This document shows positions 54,258 to 63,837 of a stretch of 64,000 nucleotides of DNA, one piece after another. The DNA is from Pseudomonas spelaei (lineage in GTDB: Bacteria > Pseudomonadota > Gammaproteobacteria > Pseudomonadales > Pseudomonadaceae): assembly GCF_009724245.1 (NCBI RefSeq), contig NZ_WNNK01000001.1, forward strand, positions 1 to 64,000, in the 5' to 3' direction. Every line of letters starts with the position of its first letter. Within the stretch, counting starts at the first letter, position 1. The notes beneath the pieces were generated by a model. That model was not told the DNA's origin. It did no database searches and worked only from the letters and a program-made list of their open reading frames with translations. The translations under genes and the position numbers were made by a program.

Positions 54258-56678
54258 TCAGAACAACACCTTCGCCACATCCGCAAAGCGCTTGGCAAAG
54301 TGCACCGTCATGCCTTCTTTCAGATACTCCGGCAACTCCTCGAAACTCCCGCGATTGGGCTCCGGCAAAATCAGCTCATGAATCTTCTGCCGCCGCGCCG
54401 CAATCACCTTCTCCCGCACCCCGCCAATCGGCAGTACATGCCCGGTCAGTGTCAGCTCACCGGTCATGGCCACGCCTTTTTTCGGCGGCTGGTTACGTGC
54501 CAGCGACAGCAGCGCACTGGCCATGGTCACCCCGGCGCTCGGGCCGTCTTTCGGCGTGGCGCCTTCCGGTACGTGCAGGTGCACGAAGGCTTCGTCGAAG
54601 AACTTCGGATCACCGCCAAACGACTTCAGGTTGGAGCTGATGTAGCTGTAGGCAATCTCGGCGGATTCCTTCATCACATCGCCCAGTTGCCCGGTGAGCT
54701 TGAAGCCGCGATTGAGGGTATGGATGCGCGTTGCTTCGATCGGCAAGGTCGCGCCGCCCATACTGGTCCAGGCAAGGCCGGTGATCACACCGGTGCCCGA
54801 CAGAACTTGCTCGTTACGGAACACCGGCATACCCAAGGAGTTTTCCAGGTCCTTGTTACCGATCTTGATCACGGTGTCTGGCTCATCCAGCAACTTGACC
54901 ACCGCCTTGCGCACCAGTTTGCCCAGTTGTTTCTCCAACTGACGCACCCCGGCTTCGCGGGCATAGCCGTCGATCAACGCACGCAGGGCGCCGTCGGTGA
55001 TGCTCAGGCTGGTTTTTGATACGCCGGCCTTGTCCAGTTGCTTGGGCCACAGGTGGCGCTTGGCAATGGCGACTTTTTCTTCGGTGATATAACCCGACAG
55101 GCGAATCACTTCCATCCGGTCCAGCAACGGGCCGGGGATCGAGTCCAGGGTGTTGGCGGTGCACACGAACAGCACTTTCGACAGGTCCAGGCGCAGGTCC
55201 AGGTAGTGGTCGAGGAATTCGACGTTCTGCTCCGGGTCGAGGGTTTCCAGCAAGGCCGAGGCCGGGTCGCCCTGGAAGCTCTGGCCCATCTTGTCGATCT
55301 CGTCGAGCATGATCACCGGGTTCATCACTTCCACATCTTTAAGCGCCTGCACCAGCTTGCCCGGCAGGGCGCCAATGTAGGTACGACGGTGGCCCTTGAT
55401 CTCGGCCTCGTCGCGCATGCCGCCGACACTGAAGCGGTAGAACGGCCGGCCAAGGGATTCGGCGATGGACTTGCCAACGCTGGTCTTGCCCACGCCGGGC
55501 GGGCCCACCAGCAGCACGATGGAGCCGGCGACTTCGCCTTTGTAGGCGCCGACGGCGAGAAACTCGAGGATGCGGCTCTTGATGTCGTCCAGGCCGGCGT
55601 GATGTTTGTCCAACACTTTACGGGCATGCTTGAGGTCGAGTTTGTCCTCGCCATACACCCCCCACGGCACCGAGGTGGCCCAGTCCAGATAGTTGCGGGT
55701 CACGGCATATTCTGGCGAGCCGGTTTCGAGGATCGACAGCTTGTTCATTTCTTCAGTGATGCGTTTTTGCGCCTGGGATGGCAGCACCTTGCCCACCAGC
55801 CGTTGTTCGAACTGTTCGACATCGGCGCTGCGGTCATCCTTGGTCAGCCCCAGCTCCTGCTGGATGACCTTGAGTTGTTCCTTGAGAAAAAACTCACGCT
55901 GATGCTCGCCGATCTTGCGGTTAACTTCCGCGGAGATTTCTTTTTGCAGACGTGCGACTTCGACTTCCTTGCGCAGCATCGGCAGGACTTTTTCCATGCG
56001 CTTGAGCATGGGTACGCAGTCCAGCACTTCCTGCAACTCGTTACCGGTGGCCGAGGTCAGCGCAGCGGCGAAGTCGGTCAGCGGGGACGGATCGTTGGGG
56101 CTGAAGCGGTTGAGGTAGTTCTTCAACTCTTCGCTGTACAGCGGGTTCAGCGGCAGCAGTTCCTTGATCGCATTGATCAGCGCCATGCCGTAGGCCTTGA
56201 CCTCATCGGTCGGCTCGGTGGGCTGGTGCGGGTATTCGACCTCCACCAGGTACGGTGGGCGGTGGTGCTTGAGCCAGGTTTTGATCCGTACGCGCGTCAG
56301 GCCCTGGGCGACGAATTGCAGCTTGCCGTTTTCGCGGCTGGCGTGATGGACCTTCACCAGGGTGCCGTAGAGCGGCAGGCTGGAGGTGTCGAAATGCCGT
56401 GGATCTTCCGGCGGCGTGTCCATGAAAAACAGGGCAAGGGAATGGTGATCGGACTTGCTCACCAGCTCCAGGGTTTCGGCCCACGGCTCTTCATTGACGA
56501 TCACCGGCAGCACTTGCGCGGGGAAGAAAGGCCGGTTGTGGATCGGGATGATGTAGACCTTGTCGGGCAGGTTTTGCCCAGGCAGGGCCAAGCCCTTGTT
56601 GGAGGACGTTTCGTGTTCAGCGTTTTCGGGGTCGGCGTATTCGTTGAAGTCTTCAGGGAATTCTTGCTGGTCGCTCAT
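54258..56678 (-). CDS. Lon family ATP-dependent protease (AsrA-like second Lon)
   Basis: 806 residues: LON N-domain (~40-230), coiled coil, AAA+ (Walker A GPPGVGKT 392-399, Walker B LDEID 458-462), and S16 protease with Ser714 (KDGPSAG) and Lys757 (GGVREKV). The acidic N-terminus with PLPGQNLPDK and the location away from clpX/hupB indicate the second Pseudomonas Lon rather than the housekeeping one. The P. aeruginosa counterpart, AsrA, affects the heat-shock response (from memory). Confidence 0.9.
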   Translation of the reverse strand: MSDQQEFPEDFNEYADPENAEHETSSNKGLALPGQNLPDKVYIIPIHNRPFFPAQVLPVIVNEEPWAETLELVSKSDHHSLALFFMDTPPEDPRHFDTSSLPLYGTLVKVHHASRENGKLQFVAQGLTRVRIKTWLKHHRPPYLVEVEYPHQPTEPTDEVKAYGMALINAIKELLPLNPLYSEELKNYLNRFSPNDPSPLTDFAAALTSATGNELQEVLDCVPMLKRMEKVLPMLRKEVEVARLQKEISAEVNRKIGEHQREFFLKEQLKVIQQELGLTKDDRSADVEQFEQRLVGKVLPSQAQKRITEEMNKLSILETGSPEYAVTRNYLDWATSVPWGVYGEDKLDLKHARKVLDKHHAGLDDIKSRILEFLAVGAYKGEVAGSIVLLVGPPGVGKTSVGKSIAESLGRPFYRFSVGGMRDEAEIKGHRRTYIGALPGKLVQALKDVEVMNPVIMLDEIDKMGQSFQGDPASALLETLDPEQNVEFLDHYLDLRLDLSKVLFVCTANTLDSIPGPLLDRMEVIRLSGYITEEKVAIAKRHLWPKQLDKAGVSKTSLSITDGALRALIDGYAREAGVRQLEKQLGKLVRKAVVKLLDEPDTVIKIGNKDLENSLGMPVFRNEQVLSGTGVITGLAWTSMGGATLPIEATRIHTLNRGFKLTGQLGDVMKESAEIAYSYISSNLKSFGGDPKFFDEAFVHLHVPEGATPKDGPSAGVTMASALLSLARNQPPKKGVAMTGELTLTGHVLPIGGVREKVIAARRQKIHELILPEPNRGSFEELPEYLKEGMTVHFAKRFADVAKVLF

Positions 56679-56773
56679 GGGGCACCTGCATAGGGAAGTA
56701 TGGAGGTTAGATGGGGCGGGTCAGCGGTGGTTTCAATGGCAGGGATCAGTTAGCAACAAATTGCATGATATTC

Positions 56774-56795
56774 GCCACGCCACGCCACGCCACGC
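56774..56795. repeat. short tandem repeat (CCACG units)
   Basis: Four 5-bp units of CCACG in a row directly before the REP-B doublet. Possibly hypervariable; effect unknown. Confidence 0.7.
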
Positions 56796-56900
56796 TGTAG
56801 CCGCTGCCGAGGCACGAGGCTGCGATGCGTGTCCGCAGGACCGCCCTCGGGGTCTGCTGCGCAGCCCATCGCAGCCTCGTGCCTCGGCAGCGGCTACAGC
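56794..56900. repeat. REP doublet, type B
   Basis: GCTGTAGCCGCTGCCGAGGC... and complement ending CTACAGC, with a GC-rich hairpin in the centre. Second copy of the element at 7515-7620, between lon and the GntR gene. Confidence 0.9.
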
Positions 56901-56911
56901 AAGCCGTGTAG

Positions 56912-57901
56912 TCAGCTGATTTTGCTGAGATAGCCCGGCAATGGCTGCTCTGGCAGCACCGACAGCACCTTCAGCCGCTGCAACATCCGTTGCCGCGCCC
57001 GTTGCACGTGTTCCCGCAGGTTCATGGCCGCCGCGTCGAAGGCGCCGTGCAGCAGCAACTCCAGGATCAAGCGGTGCTCGGCCAGCATCGCCGGATCGGC
57101 ACCGATGCCCAGCAGCCGGTAGAAAATCCGGCTGATGATCATCGGGCTCTGCCCTTGGCGGATCAGTGCGGCGATCTTGCGGTTTTGCAGGCCGGCCAGG
57201 CAGTGCTGGTGCAGGTCCTCTTCAATCTGTTCGATTTCTGCCAGGCTGCAATGGGCACTGTTTTGCGCGTCGAGTACCCGCTGCAACATGGCTTCCAGCT
57301 CTTCACGTTCCAGGCTCGGCGCGCTCTGGCGCAAGGCTTCCGGTTCCAGGCAGGCGCGTAGTTCGTAGTCTTCGGTGATTTCGCGGGCGGTCAGCGGCCC
57401 GGCCAGCCACTGCGAGTACGGCTCTTTTTCCACCAGGCCTCGATCGCGCAGGCGCATCAGCGCTTCACGCACCACTGCGCGGCTGACGCCGTAGTGATCG
57501 GCGGCGGCTTGCTCATCGAGGCGGTAGTGGCCGAAGGCGATGCAGGTAGAAAGTGCCGCGCCGATTTCCTCGACGATTCGTTCGCCCAATGGCCGGATGT
57601 CCACCCGTTCATCGTCACCGTTGAGGCCCAGGTGCGCATGGGTCAAGGGTAGGCGCAATGGCTCCAGCGCCAGGCCATTCGGGCTGATCAGGTAACCCCG
57701 GCCATCGAAACGGCAGATAAGCCCTTCCTTGTGCAGCAGCTCCAGGGCTCTGCGCACGGGGACGCGGCTGGTACCGAACAACTCCGCGAGCGGCGCTTCG
57801 AGCAGCACCAGGCCGTGGCGGGCGGTGCCGTTGACGATAGCGTCACGCAAGACCTGGCGGATCATCGCGTAACGGGAAGCCGAGGCTGACACTGCTTTCA
57901 T
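56912..57901 (-). CDS. GntR/FCD regulator with two winged-helix domains
   Basis: 329 residues from ATG 57901. The first winged helix is at ~10-75 (LAELFGTSRVPVRRALELLHKEGLI); the second at ~104-170 (AAADHYGVSRAVVREALMRLRDRGLV); the FCD ligand domain follows at ~176-315. Ordinary FadR-type proteins have one winged helix and ~220-250 residues. It is divergent from the amidase operon, its likely target. Both HTH helices look intact, so it may bridge two half-sites or two promoters. Confidence 0.87.
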   Translation of the reverse strand: MKAVSASASRYAMIRQVLRDAIVNGTARHGLVLLEAPLAELFGTSRVPVRRALELLHKEGLICRFDGRGYLISPNGLALEPLRLPLTHAHLGLNGDDERVDIRPLGERIVEEIGAALSTCIAFGHYRLDEQAAADHYGVSRAVVREALMRLRDRGLVEKEPYSQWLAGPLTAREITEDYELRACLEPEALRQSAPSLEREELEAMLQRVLDAQNSAHCSLAEIEQIEEDLHQHCLAGLQNRKIAALIRQGQSPMIISRIFYRLLGIGADPAMLAEHRLILELLLHGAFDAAAMNLREHVQRARQRMLQRLKVLSVLPEQPLPGYLSKIS

Positions 57902-58246
57902 CGGGTTCTCTAGAGCAGGGGGACGATGGCCGGGGATTCTCTCATAGATGCCCCTGTCACTCTGCGCCACGTTAGCGGCACTTTTTTGGGGCCATCAGAG
58001 AGGAATGTTACTTTTCTGCACCAAAATGGATTTATTAATAAAAGATACAATATTTCATTCTAGGACACCGTGAACACATCGATAGATTTTTCTTTCAACG
58101 ATGTAAGCCTATCTAGCCCGTATATCTAAGCCAAAGTCGGGTCTTCATGTGTGAGCCACGTGTCGTCCTGGCGATAAGGCTGGCACGAATGCTGCCTTTG
58201 TAAAATGTATATTTTATTAATATGTACGTTTTTAAGGGAGTCTTTC
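57902..58246. promoter_or_regulatory. divergent control region of the imidase-like island
   Basis: 345 AT-rich bp. TTTATTAATA occurs at 58031-58040 and again at 58213-58222. The second copy sits in a 21-bp near-palindrome (58207-58227, 8 of 10 symmetric pairs), just ahead of the amidase ribosome site AAGGGAG. These are candidate operators for the double-winged-helix GntR protein. Confidence 0.5.
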
Positions 58247-59590
58247 ATGTCAGACGCCACCTCATTGGCCGAGGACTTCGTCAGCGGTCGCAGTGATCCG
58301 GTGCAAGCGCTTGAGCAGGCGCTTGTCCACGCGAGCCTCGCCCCCAGCGTGTTCATCTGCCTGACCGCCGAGCGCGCCCGTCGTGAAGCCGAAGCGGCTG
58401 CTGCTCGCTGGCGTGCCGGGCAGCCTTTGAGTGTATTCGATGGCGTGCCGCTGGCGTGGAAAGATCTGTTTGATGTTGCCGGCAGCGTGACGACGGCGGG
58501 CGCCGCGTATCGCCGGCAAGCACCGGTTGCCTTGCTGGACGCTCCGGTCGTTGGCCAGTTGTGCCGCGCCGGCATGGTCAGCGTGGGCAAGACCAACCTC
58601 AGCGAACTGGCGTATTCGGGCCTGGGCCTTAACCCGCATTTCGGTACACCCCACAACCCCCATGGCACTGATCAGCCGCGCATTCCTGGCGGCTCGTCCT
58701 CAGGGGCTGCGGTCGCCGTGGCGGCCGGTATCGTACCGATTGCCATGGGCACCGACACGGCGGGTTCGATCCGCATTCCGGCCGCCTTCAACGGCCTGGT
58801 TGGTTATCGCAGCAGTTGCCGACGCTACAGCCGCGATGGGGTGTTTCCCCTGGCCCACACCCTCGACAGTCTCGGCCCGCTGACTCGCAGTGTGCGTGAT
58901 GCGCTGGCCATCGATGACGTGCTCAATGGCCGCGACCAGCGCCAGCCACGCCCGGCCCGCAGCCTGAAGGGCCAGCGGTTCCAGGTTGAACAAAGTGTCC
59001 TGGAAGACGCCCGGGTCGAGCAGAGCGTGCGCGATAACCTGCATCGCTCTATCGATCAGCTAACGGCTGCAGGTGCGCTGATTGATGTACGCCCGTCGAA
59101 GACCTTTCAAGCCACGCTGGACCTGATCCAGCATCAAGGCTGGCTGGGTTCCTTCGAAGCCTTTGCCTTACACCAGGCATTGCTCGACAGCCCCGACGCC
59201 GAGCAACTCGACCCCCGCGTACGCCGCCGCCTTGAAGCTGCGCGCACGCTACCGGCCAGCCAACTGCTGGGCCTTTACGACGCCCGCCGCCGCCTGCAAC
59301 AGCAACTGATCGAGGAACTCGACGGCGCCATCCTTATCACCCCAACCGTGGCCCATGTCGCCCCGGCCCTGGCACCGCTGGAAGCTGATGATCAACTGTT
59401 CGTCAGCACCAACCTTGCCACCCTGCGCCTGACGATGCCCGGCAGCTTGCTGGACATGCCCGGCGTGACCTTACCCAGCGGCCGCGACGCGCTGGGCCTA
59501 CCCACCGGCTTGCTGCTCAGCGCCCCCAGCGGTGAAGACGCGCGGGTCTTAAGAGCGGCTCTGTCGGTTGAAACCGTACTTGTCCAATAA
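58247..59590 (+). CDS. amidase (amidase-signature family), candidate half-amidase
   Basis: 447 residues. Ser-cisSer-Lys triad: Lys72 (PLAWKDLFD), the Ser run 150-152 (PGGSSSG), and nucleophile Ser174 ([11 protein letters not shown]). Hydrolyses an amide to acid and ammonia. First gene of a tight operon, 11 nt before the CE4 hydrolase. Paired with an imidase-like enzyme, a half-amide such as succinamate is the plausible substrate (inference); allophanate- or urea-type substrates are alternatives. Confidence 0.88.
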   Translation: MSDATSLAEDFVSGRSDPVQALEQALVHASLAPSVFICLTAERARREAEAAAARWRAGQPLSVFDGVPLAWKDLFDVAGSVTTAGAAYRRQAPVALLDAPVVGQLCRAGMVSVGKTNLSELAYSGLGLNPHFGTPHNPHGTDQPRIPGGSSSGAAVAVAAGIVPIAMGTDTAGSIRIPAAFNGLVGYRSSCRRYSRDGVFPLAHTLDSLGPLTRSVRDALAIDDVLNGRDQRQPRPARSLKGQRFQVEQSVLEDARVEQSVRDNLHRSIDQLTAAGALIDVRPSKTFQATLDLIQHQGWLGSFEAFALHQALLDSPDAEQLDPRVRRRLEAARTLPASQLLGLYDARRRLQQQLIEELDGAILITPTVAHVAPALAPLEADDQLFVSTNLATLRLTMPGSLLDMPGVTLPSGRDALGLPTGLLLSAPSGEDARVLRAALSVETVLVQ

Positions 59591-59601
59591 GGAAACACAT
59601 C

Positions 59602-60480
59602 ATGGCTAAAGACATCCTCTGTGCATTTGGCGTCGACGTCGACGCGGTCGCCGGCTGGCTGGGTTCCTACGGCGGCGAAGATTCCCCGGACGATATTTCC
59701 CGTGGCTTGTTCGCCGGCGAAATCGGTGCGCCACGCCTGTTGAAACTGTTCGAACGCTATGGCCTGCGCACCACCTGGTTTATCCCCGGCCACTCGATGG
59801 AAACCTTTCCCGAGCAGATGAAGGCGGTGGCCGACGCCGGCCATGAAATCGGCGTGCACGGTTACAGCCACGAAAACCCCATCGCCATGACCGCCGAACA
59901 GGAAGAAATTGTCCTCGATAAGTCCATCGATCTGATCACAAAAGTCACCGGCAAACGGCCTACCGGCTACGTCGCGCCGTGGTGGGAATTCAGCAAGGTC
60001 ACCAACGAACTGCTGCTGAAAAAAGGCATCAAGTACGACCACAGCCTGATGCACAACGACTTCCATCCCTACTACGTGCGCAAGGGCGACAGCTGGACCA
60101 AGATCGACTACAGCCAGCACCCCGACACCTGGATGAAACCCCTGGTGCGCGGCGAAGAAACCGACCTGGTAGAGATCCCGGCCAACTGGTACCTCGACGA
60201 CCTGCCACCGATGATGTTTATCAAAAAGGCCCCCAACAGCCACGGCTTCGTCAACCCGCGCCACCTCGAAGAAATGTGGCGCGACCAGTTCGACTGGGTC
60301 TACCGCGAACACGAACACGCCGTGTTCACCATGACCATCCACCCCGATGTGTCCGGTCGCCCGCAAGTGCTGCTGATGCTTGAGCGTCTGATCGAACACA
60401 TCCAGAGCCATGCCGGCGTGCGCTTCGTCACTTTCGACGAAATCGCCGATGACTTTATCCGCCGCCAACCCCGTACCTGA
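59602..60480 (+). CDS. CE4/polysaccharide deacetylase-fold hydrolase, imidase-like
   Basis: 292 residues with no signal peptide, so cytoplasmic. Metal site Asp12/Asp14 ([10 protein letters not shown]) and His86/His90 (HGYSHE), plus YVAPWWEFS. This is the PuuE/HpPgdA-like branch of CE4, whose members open cyclic ureides and imides. It resembles what I remember of P. putida imidase (~293 residues, [23 protein letters not shown] start). The peptidoglycan deacetylase label often given automatically is unlikely without export. Confidence 0.82.
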   Translation: MAKDILCAFGVDVDAVAGWLGSYGGEDSPDDISRGLFAGEIGAPRLLKLFERYGLRTTWFIPGHSMETFPEQMKAVADAGHEIGVHGYSHENPIAMTAEQEEIVLDKSIDLITKVTGKRPTGYVAPWWEFSKVTNELLLKKGIKYDHSLMHNDFHPYYVRKGDSWTKIDYSQHPDTWMKPLVRGEETDLVEIPANWYLDDLPPMMFIKKAPNSHGFVNPRHLEEMWRDQFDWVYREHEHAVFTMTIHPDVSGRPQVLLMLERLIEHIQSHAGVRFVTFDEIADDFIRRQPRT

Positions 60481-60509
60481 CCCCCGGCCAACTTCCTGAG
60501 GCGCGATTC

Positions 60510-61850
60510 ATGTCTATCTACAACAAGCTTGACCTGACTGGCTGGAAACCCCGGCAACTGACGCCCAAGGAAGTGCGTTTCGCCACCTGGATTGCGTTTT
60601 TCGCCTGGGTGTTTGCGGTGTATGACTTCATCCTGTTCGGCACGTTGCTGCCGGAAATCGGCCGACACTTTGGCTGGGGTGAAGTGGAGCAAGCAGAAAT
60701 CGCCACCTGGGTGGCTGTCGGTACCGCCGTGGTGGCGTTGGCCATCGGGCCTTTGGTAGACAAACTCGGGCGGCGCAAAGGGATTATTTTTACCGTCGCG
60801 GGTTCGGCGATCTGCTCCGCCTTGACCGCCATCGGCGGCGCGTGGGGCAAGTCGCCGCTGATCTTTATCCGTTCGTTGGGCGGCCTGGGGTATGCCGAGG
60901 AAACGGTCAACGCCACCTACCTGAGCGAACTGTACGCCGCCTCCGACGACCCGAAACTGGCGAAGCGGCGTGGCTTTATCTACAGCCTGGTGCAGGGCGG
61001 CTGGCCGGTGGGCGCGTTGATTGCTGCGGGTTTGACCGCGTTACTGCTGCCGATCATTGGCTGGCAGGGTTGCTTCGTGTTTGCGGCGATCCCGGCGATC
61101 GTGATCGCGATCATGGCCCGCAAGCTCAAGGAAAGCCCGCAGTTCCAGATCCATCAGCGCATCAGCGAGCTGCGTAAAAGCGGTGCGGTGGCAGAGGCGC
61201 AAAACGTCGCCGTGACCTACGGCGTGGACTATGACGAACACAGCAAGGCCGGCCTCAAAGCCGCCTTCCGTGGCCCGGCGCGGCGCGCGACGTTGGTGAT
61301 CGGTGCGGCGATCCTGCTCAACTGGGCAGCGATCCAGGTGTTCAGCGTGCTGGGTACGTCGGTGATTGTCAGCGTGCACCACATTTCGTTCGAGAACTCG
61401 CTGATCATCCTGGTGCTGTCGAACCTGGTGGGTTACTGCGGTTACCTGTGCCACGGCTGGATGGGCGACAAGATCGGGCGACGCAATGTGATCGGCCTGG
61501 GCTGGATGCTCGGTGGGCTCGCGTTTGCCGGGATGCTGTATGGCCCGAGCAATATGCCGATGGTGGTCGGGCTCTACAGCCTGGGCTTGTTCTTCCTGAT
61601 CGGGCCGTACTCGGCGGCGCTGTTTTTCATCAGTGAAAGTTTCCCCACCAGCATCCGCGCCACCGGCGGCGCAATCATCCATGCAATGGGGCCGCTGGGG
61701 GCGGTTGTCGCCGGTTTTGGTGCCACGCAGGTGTTATCGGCTGGCAGCGACTGGCAGACCGCAGCCCTGTATTTCGGCGCACTGCCGTGCTTTCTCTCCG
61801 GTGCGCTGATGTTTGCCGCGCGCCATGTGCGTCCGGAAACCGTCAAGTAA
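60510..61850 (+). CDS. MFS transporter of the metabolite:H+ symporter type
   Basis: 446 residues, 12 predicted helices. MFS loop motif GPLVDKLGRRKG between helices 2 and 3 and its counterpart GDKIGRRN; RSLGGLGYAEETVNATYLSELYA. A long cytoplasmic loop follows helix 6 (QIHQRISELRKSGAVAEAQN). It probably imports the substrate of the adjacent hydrolases. Confidence 0.9.
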   Translation: MSIYNKLDLTGWKPRQLTPKEVRFATWIAFFAWVFAVYDFILFGTLLPEIGRHFGWGEVEQAEIATWVAVGTAVVALAIGPLVDKLGRRKGIIFTVAGSAICSALTAIGGAWGKSPLIFIRSLGGLGYAEETVNATYLSELYAASDDPKLAKRRGFIYSLVQGGWPVGALIAAGLTALLLPIIGWQGCFVFAAIPAIVIAIMARKLKESPQFQIHQRISELRKSGAVAEAQNVAVTYGVDYDEHSKAGLKAAFRGPARRATLVIGAAILLNWAAIQVFSVLGTSVIVSVHHISFENSLIILVLSNLVGYCGYLCHGWMGDKIGRRNVIGLGWMLGGLAFAGMLYGPSNMPMVVGLYSLGLFFLIGPYSAALFFISESFPTSIRATGGAIIHAMGPLGAVVAGFGATQVLSAGSDWQTAALYFGALPCFLSGALMFAARHVRPETVK

Positions 61851-61862
61851 GGAGTTCAGTTG

Positions 61863-62624
61863 ATGAGTCGTAAAGTTGCCTTGATTACCGGTGCTGCCAG
61901 CGGCATCGGCCAGGCCCTCGCGGTGGCCTATGCCCGTAGCGGTGTGGCGGTGGTGGGGGGGTATTACCCGGCCGATCCCCATGACCCGCATCAGACCGTC
62001 GCGTTGGTGGAGGCGGCGGGCGGTGAATGCCTGATGCTGGCGCTGGACGTGGGTGATACCGCATCTGTGGATAACCTGGCTGCGCAGGCGATCCAGCATT
62101 TTGGCCGTCTCGATTACGCCGTGGCCAACGCCGGCCTGCTGCGCCGTGCACCGTTGCTGGAGATGACCGATGAGTTGTGGAACGAGATGCTCAATGTCGA
62201 CCTGACGGGGGTGATGCGCACCTTCCGTGCGGCGACCCGGCATATGCGTGAAGGCGGGGCGCTGGTAGCGATCTCGTCGATTGCCGGTGGTGTGTATGGC
62301 TGGCAGGAGCATTCGCACTATGCGGCGGCCAAGGCCGGGGTGCCGGGGTTGTGCCGGTCGCTGGCCGTGGAGTTGGCGCCGTTGGGGATTCGGTGCAACG
62401 CGGTGATTCCGGGGCTGATTGAAACGCCGCAGTCGCTGGATGCAAAGAACTCGCTGGGGCCTGAAGGCCTGGCGAAAGCGGCGCGGGCGATTCCGTTGGG
62501 CCGGGTAGGGCGGGCGGATGAAGTGGCGTCCCTGGTGCGGTTTTTGACCAGTGAAGAGTCGAGCTACCTGACGGGGCAGAGCATTGTGATTGATGGTGGC
62601 TTGACCGTGCGCTGGCCGGATTAA
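61863..62624 (+). CDS. SDR family oxidoreductase (first)
   Basis: 253 residues from ATG 61863. Cofactor motif TGAASGIG 9-16, NAG 89-91, catalytic Ser139-Tyr153-Lys157 (HYAAAK). The region after beta-2 has Tyr-Tyr-Pro rather than an Asp, so coenzyme preference is unclear. It starts 12 nt after the transporter. Likely oxidises or reduces a hydroxyl/keto group in the pathway. Confidence 0.9.
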   Translation: MSRKVALITGAASGIGQALAVAYARSGVAVVGGYYPADPHDPHQTVALVEAAGGECLMLALDVGDTASVDNLAAQAIQHFGRLDYAVANAGLLRRAPLLEMTDELWNEMLNVDLTGVMRTFRAATRHMREGGALVAISSIAGGVYGWQEHSHYAAAKAGVPGLCRSLAVELAPLGIRCNAVIPGLIETPQSLDAKNSLGPEGLAKAARAIPLGRVGRADEVASLVRFLTSEESSYLTGQSIVIDGGLTVRWPD

Positions 62625-62652
62625 CCCCAGTTTCAATCCACGCACAATCCAA

Positions 62653-62739
62653 TGTGGGAGCTGGCTTGCCTGCGATGGCATCACCTCGGTGTAACTGAGT
62701 TACCGAGTCGACTGCATCGCAGGCAAGCCAGCTCCCACA
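62653..62739. repeat. REP doublet, type A, inside the operon
   Basis: TGTGGGAGCTGG... and complement to 62739, between the two SDR genes. It interrupts an otherwise tight operon and could reduce or stabilise expression of the distal genes. Confidence 0.92.
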
Positions 62740-62774
62740 CTTGATGGTGTTCATTCATCAAAGGAGGACTAACA

Positions 62775-63524
62775 ATGCCCCAGCTCACCACCCGCCGCGC
62801 CGTTATCACCGGCGCCGCCAGCGGCATCGGAGCCGCCATCGCCCGCGCCTACGCCGTCGAAGGTGCGCGCCTGCTATTGGCCGACCGCGACGCTACCCGC
62901 CTGGCACAAACCACCCAAATCTGCCGCACGTTGGGCGCCGAGGTCTTCGAATGCGTGGCTGACGTCGGCACCGTCGAAGGTGCACAGGCCAGCGTTGATG
63001 CGTGCGTCGCGTATTACGGTGGCATCGACATCCTGGTCAACAACGCCGGCATGTTGACCCAGGCCCGTTGCGTCGACCTGAGCATCGAGATGTGGAACGA
63101 CATGCTGCGCGTCGACCTCACCAGCGTCTTCGTTGCCAGCCAGCGCGCCTTGCCCCACATGCTCGCGCAGCGCTGGGGTCGTATCATCAATGTGGCCTCG
63201 CAACTGGGCATCAAGGGTGGCGCTGAGTTGACCCATTACGCTGCCGCCAAGGCCGGCGTGATTGGCTTCACCAAATCACTGGCTCTGGAAGTGGCGAAGG
63301 ATAACGTGTTGGTCAACGCCATCGCCCCCGGCCCGATTGAAACGCCCTTGGTCGGTGGCATCAGCGACACCTGGAAACGCGCCAAATCCGCCGAGTTGCC
63401 CCTGGGCCGTTTTGGCCTGGCGGACGAAGTCGCGCCCACTGCCGTGCTACTCGCCAGCGAGCCTGGCGGCAATCTGTTCGTCGGCCAGACCCTGGGCCCG
63501 AACTCCGGCGACGTCATGCCATGA
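62775..63524 (+). CDS. SDR family oxidoreductase (second)
   Basis: 249 residues. TGAASGIG 12-19, NNAG 89-92, Ser142-Tyr155-Lys159. Asp37 (LLLADRD) after beta-2 points to NAD(H). Different subfamily from the first SDR; AGGAGG lies upstream (62762-62767). Confidence 0.9.
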   Translation: MPQLTTRRAVITGAASGIGAAIARAYAVEGARLLLADRDATRLAQTTQICRTLGAEVFECVADVGTVEGAQASVDACVAYYGGIDILVNNAGMLTQARCVDLSIEMWNDMLRVDLTSVFVASQRALPHMLAQRWGRIINVASQLGIKGGAELTHYAAAKAGVIGFTKSLALEVAKDNVLVNAIAPGPIETPLVGGISDTWKRAKSAELPLGRFGLADEVAPTAVLLASEPGGNLFVGQTLGPNSGDVMP

Positions 63525-63537
63525 GTGAGCAATAAGC

Positions 63538-63833
63538 ATGTGTGGACTCTGCGGACTGTTGGGCGAAGATGTGCACTGGAGCGATCCTTTAGGCGATGAG
63601 TTGCCCCGTCGCCGTGAGCGCCTGCGCCGGATCGCCGCGATCAATCAGGTGCTGGCGGTGTTCCGGCTCAAGGTCGAGGACTTCCAGGGTGCGTCCTATC
63701 TGCTGTTGGGTGCCACCGGCAAGCAGGAACTCGCCAGCGGCCTGGATCAGCTATGGCGGGCAGCGGAAACCATGCTCGGGCGACCCTTGGATCCGCTGGA
63801 CCCGGCACTGCTCGATCAGCTGGAGCAACCCTC

Positions 63834-63837
<4 letters not shown>
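63538..63837 (+). CDS. small protein of unknown function upstream of the COG0523 GTPase
   Basis: 99 residues. Begins with MCGLCGLLGED (Cys2, Cys5: a CxxC that might hold metal), then a helical body (RRRERLRRIAAINQVLAVF, ELASGLDQLWRAAETML). It overlaps the GTPase start by 4 nt, indicating coupled translation and a probable partnership. I do not recognise the family. Confidence 0.75.

Noticed and set aside
55038..56693. 551-codon open frame antisense to lon
   Set aside because: Lon motifs on the other strand are complete; this frame has none.
57618..57652. Linker of the GntR protein as a frameshift fusion of two genes
   Set aside because: The reading frame is continuous with normal codon use, and both winged helices are in frame with the FCD domain.
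59602..60480. Peptidoglycan deacetylase function for the CE4 gene
   Set aside because: No signal peptide or membrane anchor, and the operon context is small-molecule catabolism.
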